This document shows positions 23,640 to 34,062 of a DNA stretch of 64,000 bases, in pieces. The stretch covers positions 91,619,313 to 91,683,312 of the forward strand of contig ML679946.1 in assembly GCA_007922225.1 (NCBI GenBank). The letters are read 5' to 3'. The notes beneath the pieces were generated by a model, which was not told the DNA's origin, ran no database searches, and was given only the letters and a program-made list of their open reading frames with translations. Each line of letters opens with the position of its first letter. Within the stretch, counting starts at the first letter, position 1. This DNA is from Emydura subglobosa (taxonomy: Eukaryota; Chordata; Testudines; Chelidae). A program made the position numbers and the translations under genes.

Positions 23640-24536
23640 GCATGGGAGGAAAAGAGCAAGTCACCAACATCACTGCTAACTCTTCCTCTGCCTGCACCTG
23701 TGGGAGACCCAGCCAGACAAGCATCCTGACCCTGGAGGCTTCCACACAGGCCCAAGTCTTGACTTGCTAGGAATGCAGCCCGCATATGTCTGCCAAAGAA
23801 AACCAGTCAGGCGGATCCACCAGGTGTGAGAGGTGTTTGTCGGTGGAGTCCTTCAGGAAACAGGTAAGAGAGCTGCAGGAGGGGGGTGGCTTCTTCAGGA
23901 ATGCAAAGACTTTATCAACAGGATGCACATGGAAATGTCTTTGATGGAGGATGCTAGCTGACCCCGATGGCAGCTGGGAGACTCACGGCTACCACACCTG
24001 AGAGGAGGAGACAGAATGCTGGTAGTTGGCGATTCCCTTCTGAGGGGAACAGAAGCATCCATCTGCTGACCCAATGTGATGTCCCAGGAGGTGAGCTACC
24101 TGCCTGTAGCCCATGTCTGAGATATTACAGAAAGGTTGCCAAGCCTCATTCATCTGTCTGATCACTAACGCATGCTGCTCATCCATGTAGGCACTAATGA
24201 TATTGCCAGGTCTGACCCTGAGCAGATCAGCCAGCAGTGACTACAGGGCTCTGGGATCTAGAGTGAAGGGTGAGGGTCACAGGTTGTGTTCTTGTCCATC
24301 CTACCGGCTGAGGGTAAAGGCTGAGGCAGGGACATGTGCATTCTGGAGATGAATGCATGGCTGCACAGATGGTGTCGACAGGAAGGCTTCAGCTTCCTTG
24401 ACCATGGGATGCTATTCTGGGAAGAAGGTCTGCTGGGAAGAGATGGGGTCCAAAAAGGGGAAGAGCATATTCATGCACCAACTTGTCAGTCTAGTGAGGA
24501 GGGCTTTAAACTAGGTTCACAAGGGGGCAAGTGACA
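23640..24536 (+). pseudogene. CR1 ORF1 remnant: zinc-finger region and SGNH esterase
   Basis: CR1 ORF1 encodes an RNA-binding protein whose later part is an SGNH/GDSL-type esterase. Early in this copy two CxxC pairs are visible in one frame, at 23765-23776 (interrupted by a TAG) and 23825-23836 (CERC), followed by a short heptad-like stretch (SFRKQVRELQE); together they resemble a zinc-binding and coiled-coil N-terminus. The esterase blocks follow in another frame: GDSLLRG (24028-24048, block I serine), HVGTND (24184-24201) and LDHG (24397-24408, the aspartate-histidine pair). All three blocks share one register, but TGA stops at 24067 and 24238 and the earlier frame change show that the gene is dead. 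It ends where the element jumps to ORF2. Confidence 0.75.
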
Positions 24537-24546
24537 AAAGTTCACA

Positions 24547-25500
24547 GACCATACTCGAAAAGCAGTTATCAATGATTTGCTGTCAAACTGGGAGGGCATG
24601 TCTAGTGAGGTCCCAACAAGGGTCAGTCCTGGATCTGGTACTATTCAATATTTTTATTAATAACTTGTATAATGGAGTGCAGAGTATGCTTATACAATTT
24701 GCAGATGACACCAAGATGGGAGGAGTTGCAAGCACTTTGGAGGACAGAATTAGAATCCAAAACAACCTTGACAAATTGGAAAATTGGTCTGAAATCAGCA
24801 AGATGGAATTCAATAAAGACAGTGCAAAGTACTTCACTTCGAAAGGAAAAATCAAATGCACAACTACAAAATGGAATAAGTGACTAGGTAGCAATACTGA
24901 AAAGGATCAGGGGGAGTAGTGGATCACAAACTGAAAATGTGTCAGCAATGTATTGCAGCTGCGAAAAAGTCTAATAGCATTCTGGGGGTATATTAACAGA
25001 AGTTTTGTATGTAAGAAGTGGGAGATAAGTGTCTCGCTCTACTCTGCACTGGTGAGGCCTCAGCTGGAGTACCGTGTCCAGTTCTGAATGTCACTCTGTA
25101 GGAAAGATGTGGACAAATTGGAGGGAGTCCAGAGGAGAACAATAAAAATTACTAAAGGGTTAGAAAAGCTGACCTATGAGAAAAGATTAAATAAACTGGT
25201 CTTGTTTAGTCTTGAGAAAACACTGAGGGGGGACCTCATAACAGTCTTCAAATATGTTAAGAGCTGTTATAAAGAGGATGGTAATCAGTTGTTCTTCGTG
25301 TCCACCGAAGGTAGGATAAGAAGTAATGGACTTAATCTACAGCAAGGGAGAATTAGGTTAGCTATTAGGAAAAACTTGCTAACCAGAAGGGTATTTATGC
25401 TTTGGAATAGGCTTCTAAAGGAGGTTCCCATCATTGGAAGTTTTTAAAAACAGGTTAGACAAACATATGTCAGGGATGGTCTAGATTGACTTGTTGCTGC
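24547..25500 (+). pseudogene. CR1 ORF2 remnant: end of reverse transcriptase and C-terminus
   Basis: The surviving part starts at polymerase block B ([17 protein letters not shown]) and includes the catalytic block FADDTKMGG (FADD at 24698-24709), the thumb region (RIQNNLDKLENW, MEFNKD), then, after frame breaks, the conserved C-terminal part (VQRRTIKITKGLEKLTYEKR, RGDLITVFKYVK, IRKNLLTRRVFMLWNRLLKE). The open frames at 24572-24883 and 25088-25447 are the two largest intact pieces. The endonuclease, the fingers and catalytic block A are absent, so no active enzyme could be made. Confidence 0.85.
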
Positions 25501-25635
25501 ACAGAGCAGGCGGCTGGGCTTGATGACTTCTTGAGGTCCCTTACCTACTTTGCTATGATAATTCAGTCCCCTGGTGCCTTTGCATTTTGATACAGTCTTT
25601 AATTACATAATCACATATTATCATTCAAAACCATG

Positions 25636-25818
25636 CTCTGAAGTGTCCCTAGCCTCTGTTTGCTAGAAACTGGGAATGGGCGACATGGGATGGATCACTT
25701 GATGATTACCTGTTCTGTTCGTCCCCTCTGAAGTACCTGGCATTGGTCATTGTTGGAAGAAAGGATACCAGGCTAGATGGACTATTGGTCTGACCCAGTA
25801 TGACTGTTCTTATGTTCT
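25636..25818 (+). mobile_element. CR1 LINE 3' end, second tail type
   Basis: Contains tgtccctagcctctgtttgc, gatggatcacttgatgatta and ggtctgacccagtatgactg, ending tcttatgttct. It lies directly after the previous CR1 but has the other tail type, so it is a separate insertion. Confidence 0.85.
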
Positions 25819-25984
25819 ATTTTTTCCATGAGACTCCTACTTCACTCAGTGCATACAATGGATGATGCTTAATTAATGAGCAGCAAGTCAATATTTTATT
25901 TCCTCCTTCTTCAGTGTATGGTCCCAGGCCTCATTTGCTGCTCTGAATACAGAATTATTAATTTCCTCATTTCCTTGCTAGCAT

Positions 25985-26292
25985 ATCTGAGGGCTTCACA
26001 AACATTTTTCTTCACAACACCCCTGTGAGGTGAGGAGCTGGTATTATCCTCATTTTACAGATGGGGAGCTTAGCACAGAGAGAAAAAAGGCCAGAAGTGT
26101 CCAATGATTTTAGGTGCATTATATATTCAAATCACCTCACACCCCGCACTGATCTCAATTGTAGCTGTAAGTGCTCAGTATGTCTGCAAATCAGACCCTA
26201 ATATCTCAAGTCTGGCATCCAGACAGTGAGAAACACACAATTAGCATGTGTTTGGTTTAAGTGACTTACCTAGTGTCTGATAGCAGTAGTAG
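25985..26292 (-). repeat. MIR-like SINE, minus strand, interrupted
   Basis: On the plus strand, cacccctgtgaggtgaggag, tattatcctcattttacaga and tggggagcttagcacagag are the inverse complement of the SINE core. After about 170 bp of other sequence, which includes a quasi-palindrome ending tctgcaaatcagaccc, the collinear piece ttaagtgacttacctagtg resumes near 26258. The SINE thus appears to have received a later short insertion. Confidence 0.5.
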
Positions 26293-26449
26293 GTTGTCAT
26301 CTTTGATGGGGACCAGCATGAGAGGGGATGAGACACATGCTTACCAGTGAATTTCACAGATGTTTGCTGACAGCAGAGGAATGCTGAAACTCAGGAATCT
26401 TGAGTTCTACTCTGAGCTCTGGAGTGAAGAGCGCTCTGCTAGGCAAAGA

Positions 26450-26730
26450 CCCTTCTGTCTGTTCACTTCAAGCATAACACCCTTCTGCCTTACCCCATCT
26501 AACCTGTCCTTGTACCAACCCAGTCTCTTCCCCACTCCAGTCTCCATGCCTCAGACGTCTCATCAAAGTTCCAATCTCCCTGCTCAACCAATCACAGAAC
26601 TCCCTAGCTCCAGCTCTATCTTCCCAGGTTCTTTGTCCAGCCAGTTCTAGTCTCTTTTCTACTCTGCCCCTACTGACTCCCAGTCTCTTTACCCAACCAG
26701 TAGTAGCTTCCCTTCTACCTCACATCTCTG
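26450..26730. repeat. CT-rich degenerate tandem repeat
   Basis: Pyrimidine-rich text repeats words such as cccagtctctt, ccagtct and ccagccagt at irregular spacing. The 96-codon frame at 26360-26650, rich in Ser and Pro, is explained by this composition. Confidence 0.5.
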
Positions 26731-27239
26731 TAACAGAGTGTATTGTCACATGGGTGAAAAAACCCAAACACACCTAAGTAGTTGTAGGTAGCAGACTACC
26801 CATGAAAATGAAACCTAGGGTGTGGTCCAGCTAGCTCCAATTATCCTCTCACACTCTGCTGGGAGTGGGAGGGGTCAGGGGCTAATATAAATCAGACCCA
26901 GCTCATTCTAAAGGTAGCAAGAGGAGAAGCAGTATTTAAAGAATGGGGGTGAGGAGGGATGCTATAATTGTGTCTTGGTGGGAACAACAGTTCCTGAACT
27001 TTACAGACAGCATTAGACCTATGTGGGTGAACAGAAGCATTGTGTTAGAAAACAAGCTACTGAATTTGGGCACAGGGTTGGGAGCTGCCTCCCTAGAAAA
27101 CCTTTGGAGTTTCTAGAGAAGAAAATTTTGGATGCACAAAACATGGAGAACTTATGATGAAATGGAACTGAAAGTAAATGGGTGAAGATGATGGTAAAAT
27201 TAATACGTAAGTATCCCTTAACCGCTGCTACATTTTCTG

Positions 27240-27850
27240 GTTTCCTTCCCCCTATCACCCACTTTTGTAGAGGTCAGGGTAACCTGACCAATCAGGTAAT
27301 AACCTGGTGATAGCTCCTGGTCCCCAGGCTCAGTCTTGCCAGGCATTTTGTCCTAATCTACTCCTTTCCTTCCCCTGTTTTGGTTTTTGTCCCCTCTGTA
27401 TTTTGAGTCAGGTGGCTTCTTCCCCCTTTCTGCCTGGGCCTGGCAGGAGGGTCACTGAAAGCAGAGGAAAGACAGGCTCTCCGGTGCCTAGCCCAATCCC
27501 AGTCTGGAGCAGTCCAGTGATGCAGTTACTGGGAAAGTCCTATTGAGCTCCTGTAAGTCTGGGGTGGTGTGTGCTCAGTTGTTCTGTGGGGACGGTGCCC
27601 GTGCAGTCAGGACAATGCTAAAAGCTGTGAGGGGCTGGAAGCATGCTCAGTAAAGATGAAATCTGAGACTTTTTATGTGCTAACATCTAAAGTCTCTACT
27701 GACCATATGCAAACTGCAATTTGTTCTAGAAGCTTGGCTAAGTTTGGATGTGTTTTCATAGGAATGGCAAAAAGCACATCCCTCACACAACAATTGAGTC
27801 TATGTCCCAAAGCATGAGGGTGCAAGAGCTTCCCAAAGAGAAGACTGGTT
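27240..27850. repeat. Probable unclassified dispersed repeat
   Basis: A moderately GC-rich block with gatgcagttactgggaaagt, gtgaggggctggaagcatgc and accatatgcaaactgcaatt. The phrases look like a dispersed sauropsid repeat I have not been able to name. No terminal repeats or target duplication were found. Confidence 0.3.
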
Positions 27851-30221
27851 TTTGCTTATGTTAAAAATTCTGTCAATGCGTTTTCCCTAGCCTCATTCTC
27901 TGAAACAGTGTAAACATTTTGGCTAAAACGTGCTCACACTCTTTGTTTTTTTTCTTTTTTTTTAAGACAAAAAAAATCTGCCTGTGGTAGACACCTGACA
28001 TGGAAAATCTCAGACCAAAAAGTTGAACAAAGTTATAAACAATTGAAAACAGCTCTTATAATGAGAAGTGTCAGGCAACCTTAAACTAGTGGTTACTGGC
28101 CCTGCCTTTAATCAGTAACATATAGAAATGAGACTGAATCATAAAGATTGGCCCTGGATCCAGTTTGGGGTGTTTAAATCCAGTGGTGTGATTTGGCATT
28201 TTGCAGAGTTAGGATCCAGAGCTGAGATGTCCCAGAGTTTGGGGCTGTTTAGATCTATGGGTCTGGAGTGGGATCACTGTAGTGTTTTAGGGCCTCATTT
28301 TGTGTGCCCACAACAGGCATGCCCACAACAGATTCTTTGCACTAGGCAGTGCAGAGAGAGGGCAGGGGCTGACTCCAGCACCCTGATTGTGTGGCTCCAG
28401 CTGGCCCAAATGCAGATTGGGTAATGTTTTCCAAGGCGCCATACACCACTTTAGGATAGTTATGGTGTGCCCTGGGCAGGTATGTCCCGACCTTTCCCAC
28501 TCCTAGACAGATTCTCTGTTGTGGTCTAGCGTAAGGGTGATATAAGAGCCTGTCATGCCAGCACTAAAACACTGGTGCTTTCCCCAATCTGAAAGAACCC
28601 CTCGTTAAGGAAACAGTCAGTCTTTGTTCCCTGAATGGCACAAAGGTCAGGGAACAGGGCAGAGAACCTGCCCCTAATTAGCACATGTAATCACCCATAT
28701 TGCTCCTATAAATGCATATGTTGTGCACAAAGGGCTACTTATTCATCTAACTGGACATTGCACTCAAGGCAAATTCATTTGGAACCAGCACATGATGGTG
28801 TGCACACTTTTTAAAAAGAGAGGCTCTCAGTGACTAAAAAATGCAAAACAGGAGAGGAATTGTATTGTGTAGACACAAGAATTTCCAGCAGGGAAAGGCT
28901 AACAGCATCCCAGAGCAAGGAAAGATGAGAAAGGTCCATGTTTCTCACGTCCTTTGAAAGTTGTTGTCCACTATACAAGTGAAAAATGTTTCCATTGTTT
29001 GAGGCCTTGTAAGCAGGGTTCCCACATGGGGGTGAGGGGAGGCGGAGGAAGGATACACCTTACCAGGACCTGAAGACCCTGCGGGTACCAGCCTCGGCTG
29101 CAACCTTCATGAGTGTGTGTGGGAGGGAGCCCATGTTACAAATTTGTACTAGACCTGAAAAAATTATTCTTGGGCTTAGGCAAAGTCTGAAAAGGATTTC
29201 TGTTCGCAAGAGGGAAGATGCGTCTAAAAAGACGTGTATCTGAGGGATGTCTAGTGGTTAACCCTTGCTGTGAGTTCCTCCTTTTCACCTTCATGGACAG
29301 ACTGAGAATGCATTAGCGCTAGACTAGAGTCACTGCTGCTGTAATGTAAAGGCAGAGTGAGTGTTAAATAGACTTTCGTTACGTGACAATAAGTCACGGC
29401 CTTAGTTCTGGATCCTGTCTGATGGACAGGATCTGTTACATGTACTGAGACTAAACATTCTTTTTTTTTTTTTTTTTTGCCCTGTACAAAAGTTTGCCAT
29501 TGTAACTGTCTGAATACAAATTCTAGCTATTCTTAAAGATGTTATCTGGTTTGACCAGCATGCTTCAAAAGAAACAATGAGTGCTTATCTGTTTCTCAGG
29601 AAACACAAGGCTTAGTCCTGTTAAAGTGCGCCTGAGTAACTTTATGCATGTGAATAGTCCAAGCTCAGACCCTGGGGCTGGAGCCTTGATGGAACAACTC
29701 ACATGAGTAAAATTAGTCATTGTTTTCCAGGATACTTTGGGTAGTGTACAGACAGCCAAAGTGACTGGGCCAAATTCTTCTATGGTGTAACTCCAATGAA
29801 ATAAATTGAATTACACAAGGGATCAGACTGAGAAGGTTAAGGCTCTGAGAACCATAAGAGCCAAAGGAAAAATGCACAGTGAATAATTTAAGCTGAAAAT
29901 AGCTATCCTCTTTTTCTGAAGGGGAAATGTCTGTCCAGTATTGGGATTTATGCCACACCAGTTGTGTGGTACTCAACTTTTTAAATTTCCAGTTAATGGA
30001 TTGATCATGAAACCAGTAGCATGTAGTTTCCTATCTTTAGATGTGGGTTTTCCTGCTATGGAAACTTGTACCTGATGTAACTTGTAGGTGACCTAAGATG
30101 CACAAGAACTTGCAGAAGGCAAAGTACAATTTTCACAAACCAAATGATAGGACAGTATTATACATGTAGAAAGTTTTGTGCCCCAGAAGCTCCGTCTTTC
30201 TGCTTCCTCTCAGGGTCACAC
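27851..30221. other. No gene seen; one T-run and one quasi-palindrome
   Basis: Holds a run of 18 T at 29461-29478 and a short quasi-palindrome at about 29763-29832 (gggccaaattcttctatggt with gtaactccaatgaa). No gene was recognised. Confidence 0.5.
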
Positions 30222-30522
30222 TCAGGCCATAGTTACACTATGGACACTACAGTGTCATAGCTACAGTGCTGCAGCCATGCCACTGTAACCCTGTAGCATA
30301 GATACAGACTGTAGTGACAGCATTTTTCTTTTAGTAGTGTAGGAATTTCAACTCACCAAGAGATGGTAGCAGCGAGGCTGATGGAACCATTCTCTTGTCA
30401 ACCTAGCTGCATCTATACCAGGAGTTAGGTCGCCATATGTACGGCACTCAAGGCTGTGGATTTTTTCACACACTGAGTGTTGTAGCTGTGTCAAGCTAGG
30501 TTTTAAGTGTAAATCAGACTTC
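30222..30522. mobile_element. MITE, cluster member 1
   Basis: The left end ggccatagttacactatgg and the right end ttttaagtgtaaatcagact are decayed inverted repeats of the tctacact type. Inside are gtcaacctagctgcatct and ggagttaggtcgcc, words shared with the copy at 31584-31842. Boundaries approximate. Confidence 0.55.
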
Positions 30523-30732
30523 ACAACAGCTTTTCCTGGTATTCTGCCTCCAACATCCTCAGCCTACAAACCAATATCCTAGCCTCTGCATTTGGAACCA
30601 GGAAACCCCTGTTGATCTACCTGGGCTAGCTGTGCTCAGGCCTGTATGTGCAATTTAGTACATCAGGCATAGCCTCCATTGTCTGTGGCTGTTTCACCAC
30701 ATAAAGGGACAGAATTGCTTCTTCCCTTGAAC

Positions 30733-30997
30733 CTGAGGCCTTGTGTACTCTAGCACTTATGCTGGCAAAACTTCTGTTGCTTGGGGGGATGACAAAAACA
30801 CCTGAGCGATAAGTTTTGCCGGCATAAGGGCTTGTGTGGACAGCGCTATGTTGACAGGACATAGCTATTGCCACTTGTTTACGTGGTTTTATTACGTCGG
30901 CGGGAGAGCTCTCTCCCATCAACATAAAGCGGCTACACAAGTGCTCAGTCTGATGCAGCTGTGCTTCTGTAAACTTTAAATGTAGACTGGCCCTGAG
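30733..30997. mobile_element. MITE, cluster member 2
   Basis: The left end ctgaggccttgtgtactcta and the right end aatgtagactggccctgag are inverted repeats with mismatches. The interior has an inverted pair ttatgctggcaaaact and agttttgccggcataagg. No coding capacity; the frame at 30626-31009 is an antisense by-product. Confidence 0.65.
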
Positions 30998-31115
30998 AGT
31001 GTTGGGCACCCGTTGGCTTTAATGTGTGACTGTCTTTGAATCAGACACTCTTGTGAGCCATTAACACCTGTTAGCAAAATATTGTCATGAGTGAATTTCA
31101 GGAATTTTGGAGACT

Positions 31116-31370
31116 CAAGCCTGGTCTATATTTCACTTATACTGACATAGCTATCAAAAGGCACCCCTTTACTCCTACCCCCCAGTGGCATAGCTACATC
31201 AATAAAACCTCCAGTGTAAATGTAGCTATGCCAACAGTAGAGGGTTTCTGTCAGCATAGCTAACGTTGTTCGGGGAGGTAGTGTTTCTACACTGAAAGAA
31301 TTCCTGCTTCTGTCAGAGTATGCCATATCTATGCTTGGGGCTATGCCAGCATCTGCTTTATTGCATAGAT
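31116..31370. mobile_element. MITE, cluster member 3
   Basis: Starts aagcctggtctatatttcac. The interior carries repeated inverted words such as tggcatagctac, gtagctatgcca and cagcatagcta. The right end is diffuse near ctatgccagc. Confidence 0.5.
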
Positions 31371-31583
31371 GTAGCCAGTAAGATTTTTTCCAATCCATCA
31401 TAACCCCATTGAGACAGCAAAACAGGATCAGAAAGCCCATCACACTCACAACATTTCTAGAAGTGCTTACTTCTGATTGTGCTGGAATTATTATAAAGAC
31501 TATCTTTCTCCGATCTCCTATTTTAGCACCTCAGTTTTGTTTTCTGGCATAGGCTTGGGAGAAGAAAAAGGAATGAGAAAGGA

Positions 31584-31842
31584 CTAAGGCTATGTCTCTG
31601 CTACAAGTGCTACGCTTGCTGCAGTATTGTAGTGTAGATGCTTCCTGGGTGGATGGAACGGGTTTTCTGTTACTAGTTATTCCACCTCTCCAAGAGGTGG
31701 TAGCTAGGTCGATCGAAGAATTCTTCCATCGACCTAGCTACCACGTCCGGGGTTAGGTCGGTTTAACTCCAGTGCTCAATTTCTCACAGCTTTGAACATC
31801 ATACCTCGGGCAATCTGATTTTGAAGTGTAGATCAGGCCTAA
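31584..31842. mobile_element. MITE, cluster member 4, with central palindrome
   Basis: The left end ctaaggctatgtctctgcta and the right end gtgtagatcaggcctaa are imperfect inverted repeats. The centre holds a 48-bp near-perfect palindrome (31697-31744). The family resembles MITEs common in turtles and crocodilians; no superfamily is assigned because no clear target duplication is visible. Confidence 0.7.
31697..31744. repeat. 48-bp near-perfect palindrome
   Basis: The two 24-bp halves, gtggtagctaggtcgatcga plus agaa and their inverse complement, differ at one position and meet at the centre of a GAATTC site with no spacer. It lies inside the MITE at 31584-31842. Confidence 0.95.
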
Positions 31843-32278
31843 CTCTTAGAACTCAAAAGTTAAATCCTTTAGTTGGAGTCTTGGGCATAGATCTGAGTCC
31901 ATTCTAATTGGACCAATTCACCCCTCCTTAATTATACAGCTGTCTTGTTTCAGTTGCCTCAAAAGCTGCCAAGTATTAGTGGATGAGACTAGAGCCCTTT
32001 TATTGAGTATGTCACCAGCTGAGGTATTTTAATCCTTCCTACAACTCCTGTTGCTATTAGCCATTCTATCCTACATTTCTTCTCAGTATGGATGCTACTG
32101 GAGTAAAAGAGATTTGGTTCTCGGAAATAATCCTTATTTGCATTTCTGAGCTCCTTGGATGACAGGTGCTATAAAGTACTATGCAGATGTTTAGGGTGAA
32201 ATCCTGGCTTCACAGAACCTGACGGCAAAACTCCCATTGACTTCAGTGGGGCACTAAGCATCACAATACTTTGTTGTT

Positions 32279-32466
32279 GCTAAGACTGTCTTCACTGCAG
32301 AGTTAACCCCCAGCTTCTTTCTTGGGTTTTAGCTAAACCACCGAATTTCCACGCAGAACCTCTGACCCAGTGTTACACCTAGGCTAGCTGGCTGGAAACA
32401 CTTGCACCAGCACCAGACTAATCCTATTTATAACTTGGGCTAACCATGTAGTGAAGACACCCTTAG
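32279..32466. mobile_element. MITE, cluster member 5, 188 bp
   Basis: The left end ctaagactgtcttcactgca and the right end tgtagtgaagacacccttag are clear inverted repeats. The interior words gttaaccc, gttttagctaaacc and gggctaaccatg are partly self-complementary. No coding capacity. Confidence 0.75.
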
Positions 32467-32545
32467 TGTTATCCTCCTTTTACCAATGGGTAAACTGAGG
32501 CACAAAGTCCTGCTTTTCATGATTCTCTGGCTTATATAGTGGGCA
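32467..32545 (-). repeat. MIR-like SINE fragment, minus strand
   Basis: tgttatcctccttttaccaa and tgggtaaactgaggcacaaa are the inverse complement of the SINE core. The fragment abuts the MITE on its left. Confidence 0.55.
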
Positions 32546-32733
32546 TACACATGACTGGATATGTGCATATCTATCCACATGCATGCACAAACGGGGACTT
32601 TCACATGCCTGTTGAAACCAGGGACTTGTCTGTGTTCATACTGCTGTGCACATGCACTTGTCTTGCTCAATACTAATGCCCCTACACATAGGAAGCAATT
32701 TTTACTTCATATTACTTGTCAAGGGCCATGGAG

Positions 32734-33094
32734 CATAAGAACGGCCATACTGGGTCAGACCAATGTCTGTCTAGCTCAGTACCCTGTCTTCTAACAGGGG
32801 TCAATGCCAGGTGCTTCAGAGGGAATGAATAGAACAGGCAACCATCGAGTGATCCATCCTGTTGGTCATTTCCAGCCTCTGGCAAACAGCAATCCCTGCC
32901 TATCCTGGCTAATAACCATTGATGGACCTATCCTCCATGAACGTATCTAGTTCTTTTTTTTAACCGCATTATACTCTTTGCCTTCACAACATCCTCTAGC
33001 AAGGAGTTCCACAGGTTGCCTGTGCATTGTGTGAAGAAATACTTCCTTTTGTTCGTTTTAAACCTGCTGCCTATTAATCTCATTTGGTGATCCC
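32734..33094 (-). mobile_element. CR1 LINE 3' end, minus strand
   Basis: Starts cataagaacggccatactgg, then gggtcagaccaatg, tccatcctgttggtcatttc, cattgatggacctatcctcc and acaacatcctctagcaagga, and ends in the C-terminal ORF2 region with ctcatttggtgatccc. It is a good copy of the second tail type, 5'-truncated. Confidence 0.92.
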
Positions 33095-33840
33095 AGTCAA
33101 GCTGCTGCCAGACTAGGAATGGAAGTCACGTGTCTTGATTCCTATTTTGCTACTCCTAGTCCCTCATGAGACCATTCACTTCAGAATATATCTGAGGTGC
33201 AGTATGATTACCAATGTCAATTTCACTTGAATTTTAAGCAATATAACCATGGCTCCTTTAAGCCTTTTATTTTATACTTTTTAATGCAATAGTCTCTAAA
33301 GATACGTGACCTGAAAATGTCCCTTGCATGTGGCAAGTTTCAATACTATTGCTTATTTCAGACGGAAGAAAGGATATCACAAACATGCTTGTTTTGCCGT
33401 TCTTTTGGTGTGGTATGCTATTTCTGTTCTCTCTCCCTGCCAAAGACTTATGGTATCTTCATTCATTCAGTTTCTCTGACAGAGGTGCAAATTGTCATTT
33501 CACACATTCTGCTGCAGTTCAGCCGTATCTCTTCCACAGAAGGAAAATGCCAATCAACCTAGTGCTCTCCTAGCTGGCCTGCTGCTCCTTTAATTCCATA
33601 TGAGAACTGAATATGGATTGAATGAATTGCATTTATTGGGACAACTTGCCAGCAATAACAGCATTGATTTGACTGACCATTTACTTCTTTAGCACCGCCA
33701 TTGGGTAACTGCAGTAGAATCACTGAAACTAGAGTTGTGCCCCAAGAAGAAGTTGGATGAAGAGAGAGGCAGCCTGTCAGGTGATGAGAGGGATTGAGGA
33801 TTTACATGTACCATCTATAACACCAGCAAATGTAGAAACA

Positions 33841-34062
33841 GCGTGGTCCAGTGGTTAGGGTACAAGCTGGGATTTAGGTGAGTTTAATTCCTTGTTTCAC
33901 AGCAGACTTCCTGTGTGACCCTTGGCAAATCACTTAGTCTCTCTTTGCCTCAGTTCCCCATCTGCAAAATGGGATAATAGGATTTGCAGGGATCTCATGA
34001 AGATAAATACATCACATTAAAGACTGATGCTCAGTCACTATAGGGGCACATACTAAGTGCCA
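33841..34062 (+). repeat. tRNA-derived SINE (MIR/turtle type), near full length
   Basis: The head gcgtggtccagtggttaggg resembles a tRNA A-box region, and gagtttaattcc lies at the B-box position. The body has ttcctgtgtgacccttggca, tctttgcctcagttccccat and ctgcaaaatgggataatagg, and the tail gcacatactaagtgcc. It is the best SINE copy in the window. Confidence 0.85.

Larger units (their letters stand above)
23500..25560 (+). mobile_element. CR1 LINE with ORF1 joined to the end of ORF2
   Basis: This is a long but internally deleted CR1 copy. The 5' part (about 23500-24536) carries the 5' leader and ORF1. At about 24540 it jumps to the last third of ORF2, losing the endonuclease and most of the polymerase, and then runs to a 3' end with gcttctaaaggaggttccca, acaggttagacaaac and gatgacttcttgaggtccc. 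Most CR1 insertions are 5'-truncated and lack ORF1, so keeping ORF1 while losing the middle is unusual. The deletion could have happened in the RNA (splicing-like), during reverse transcription, or later in the genome. Confidence 0.8.

Noticed and set aside
33841..34062. tRNA gene
   Set aside because: The A- and B-box-like words belong to a SINE head; no complete cloverleaf can be formed and the SINE body follows directly.
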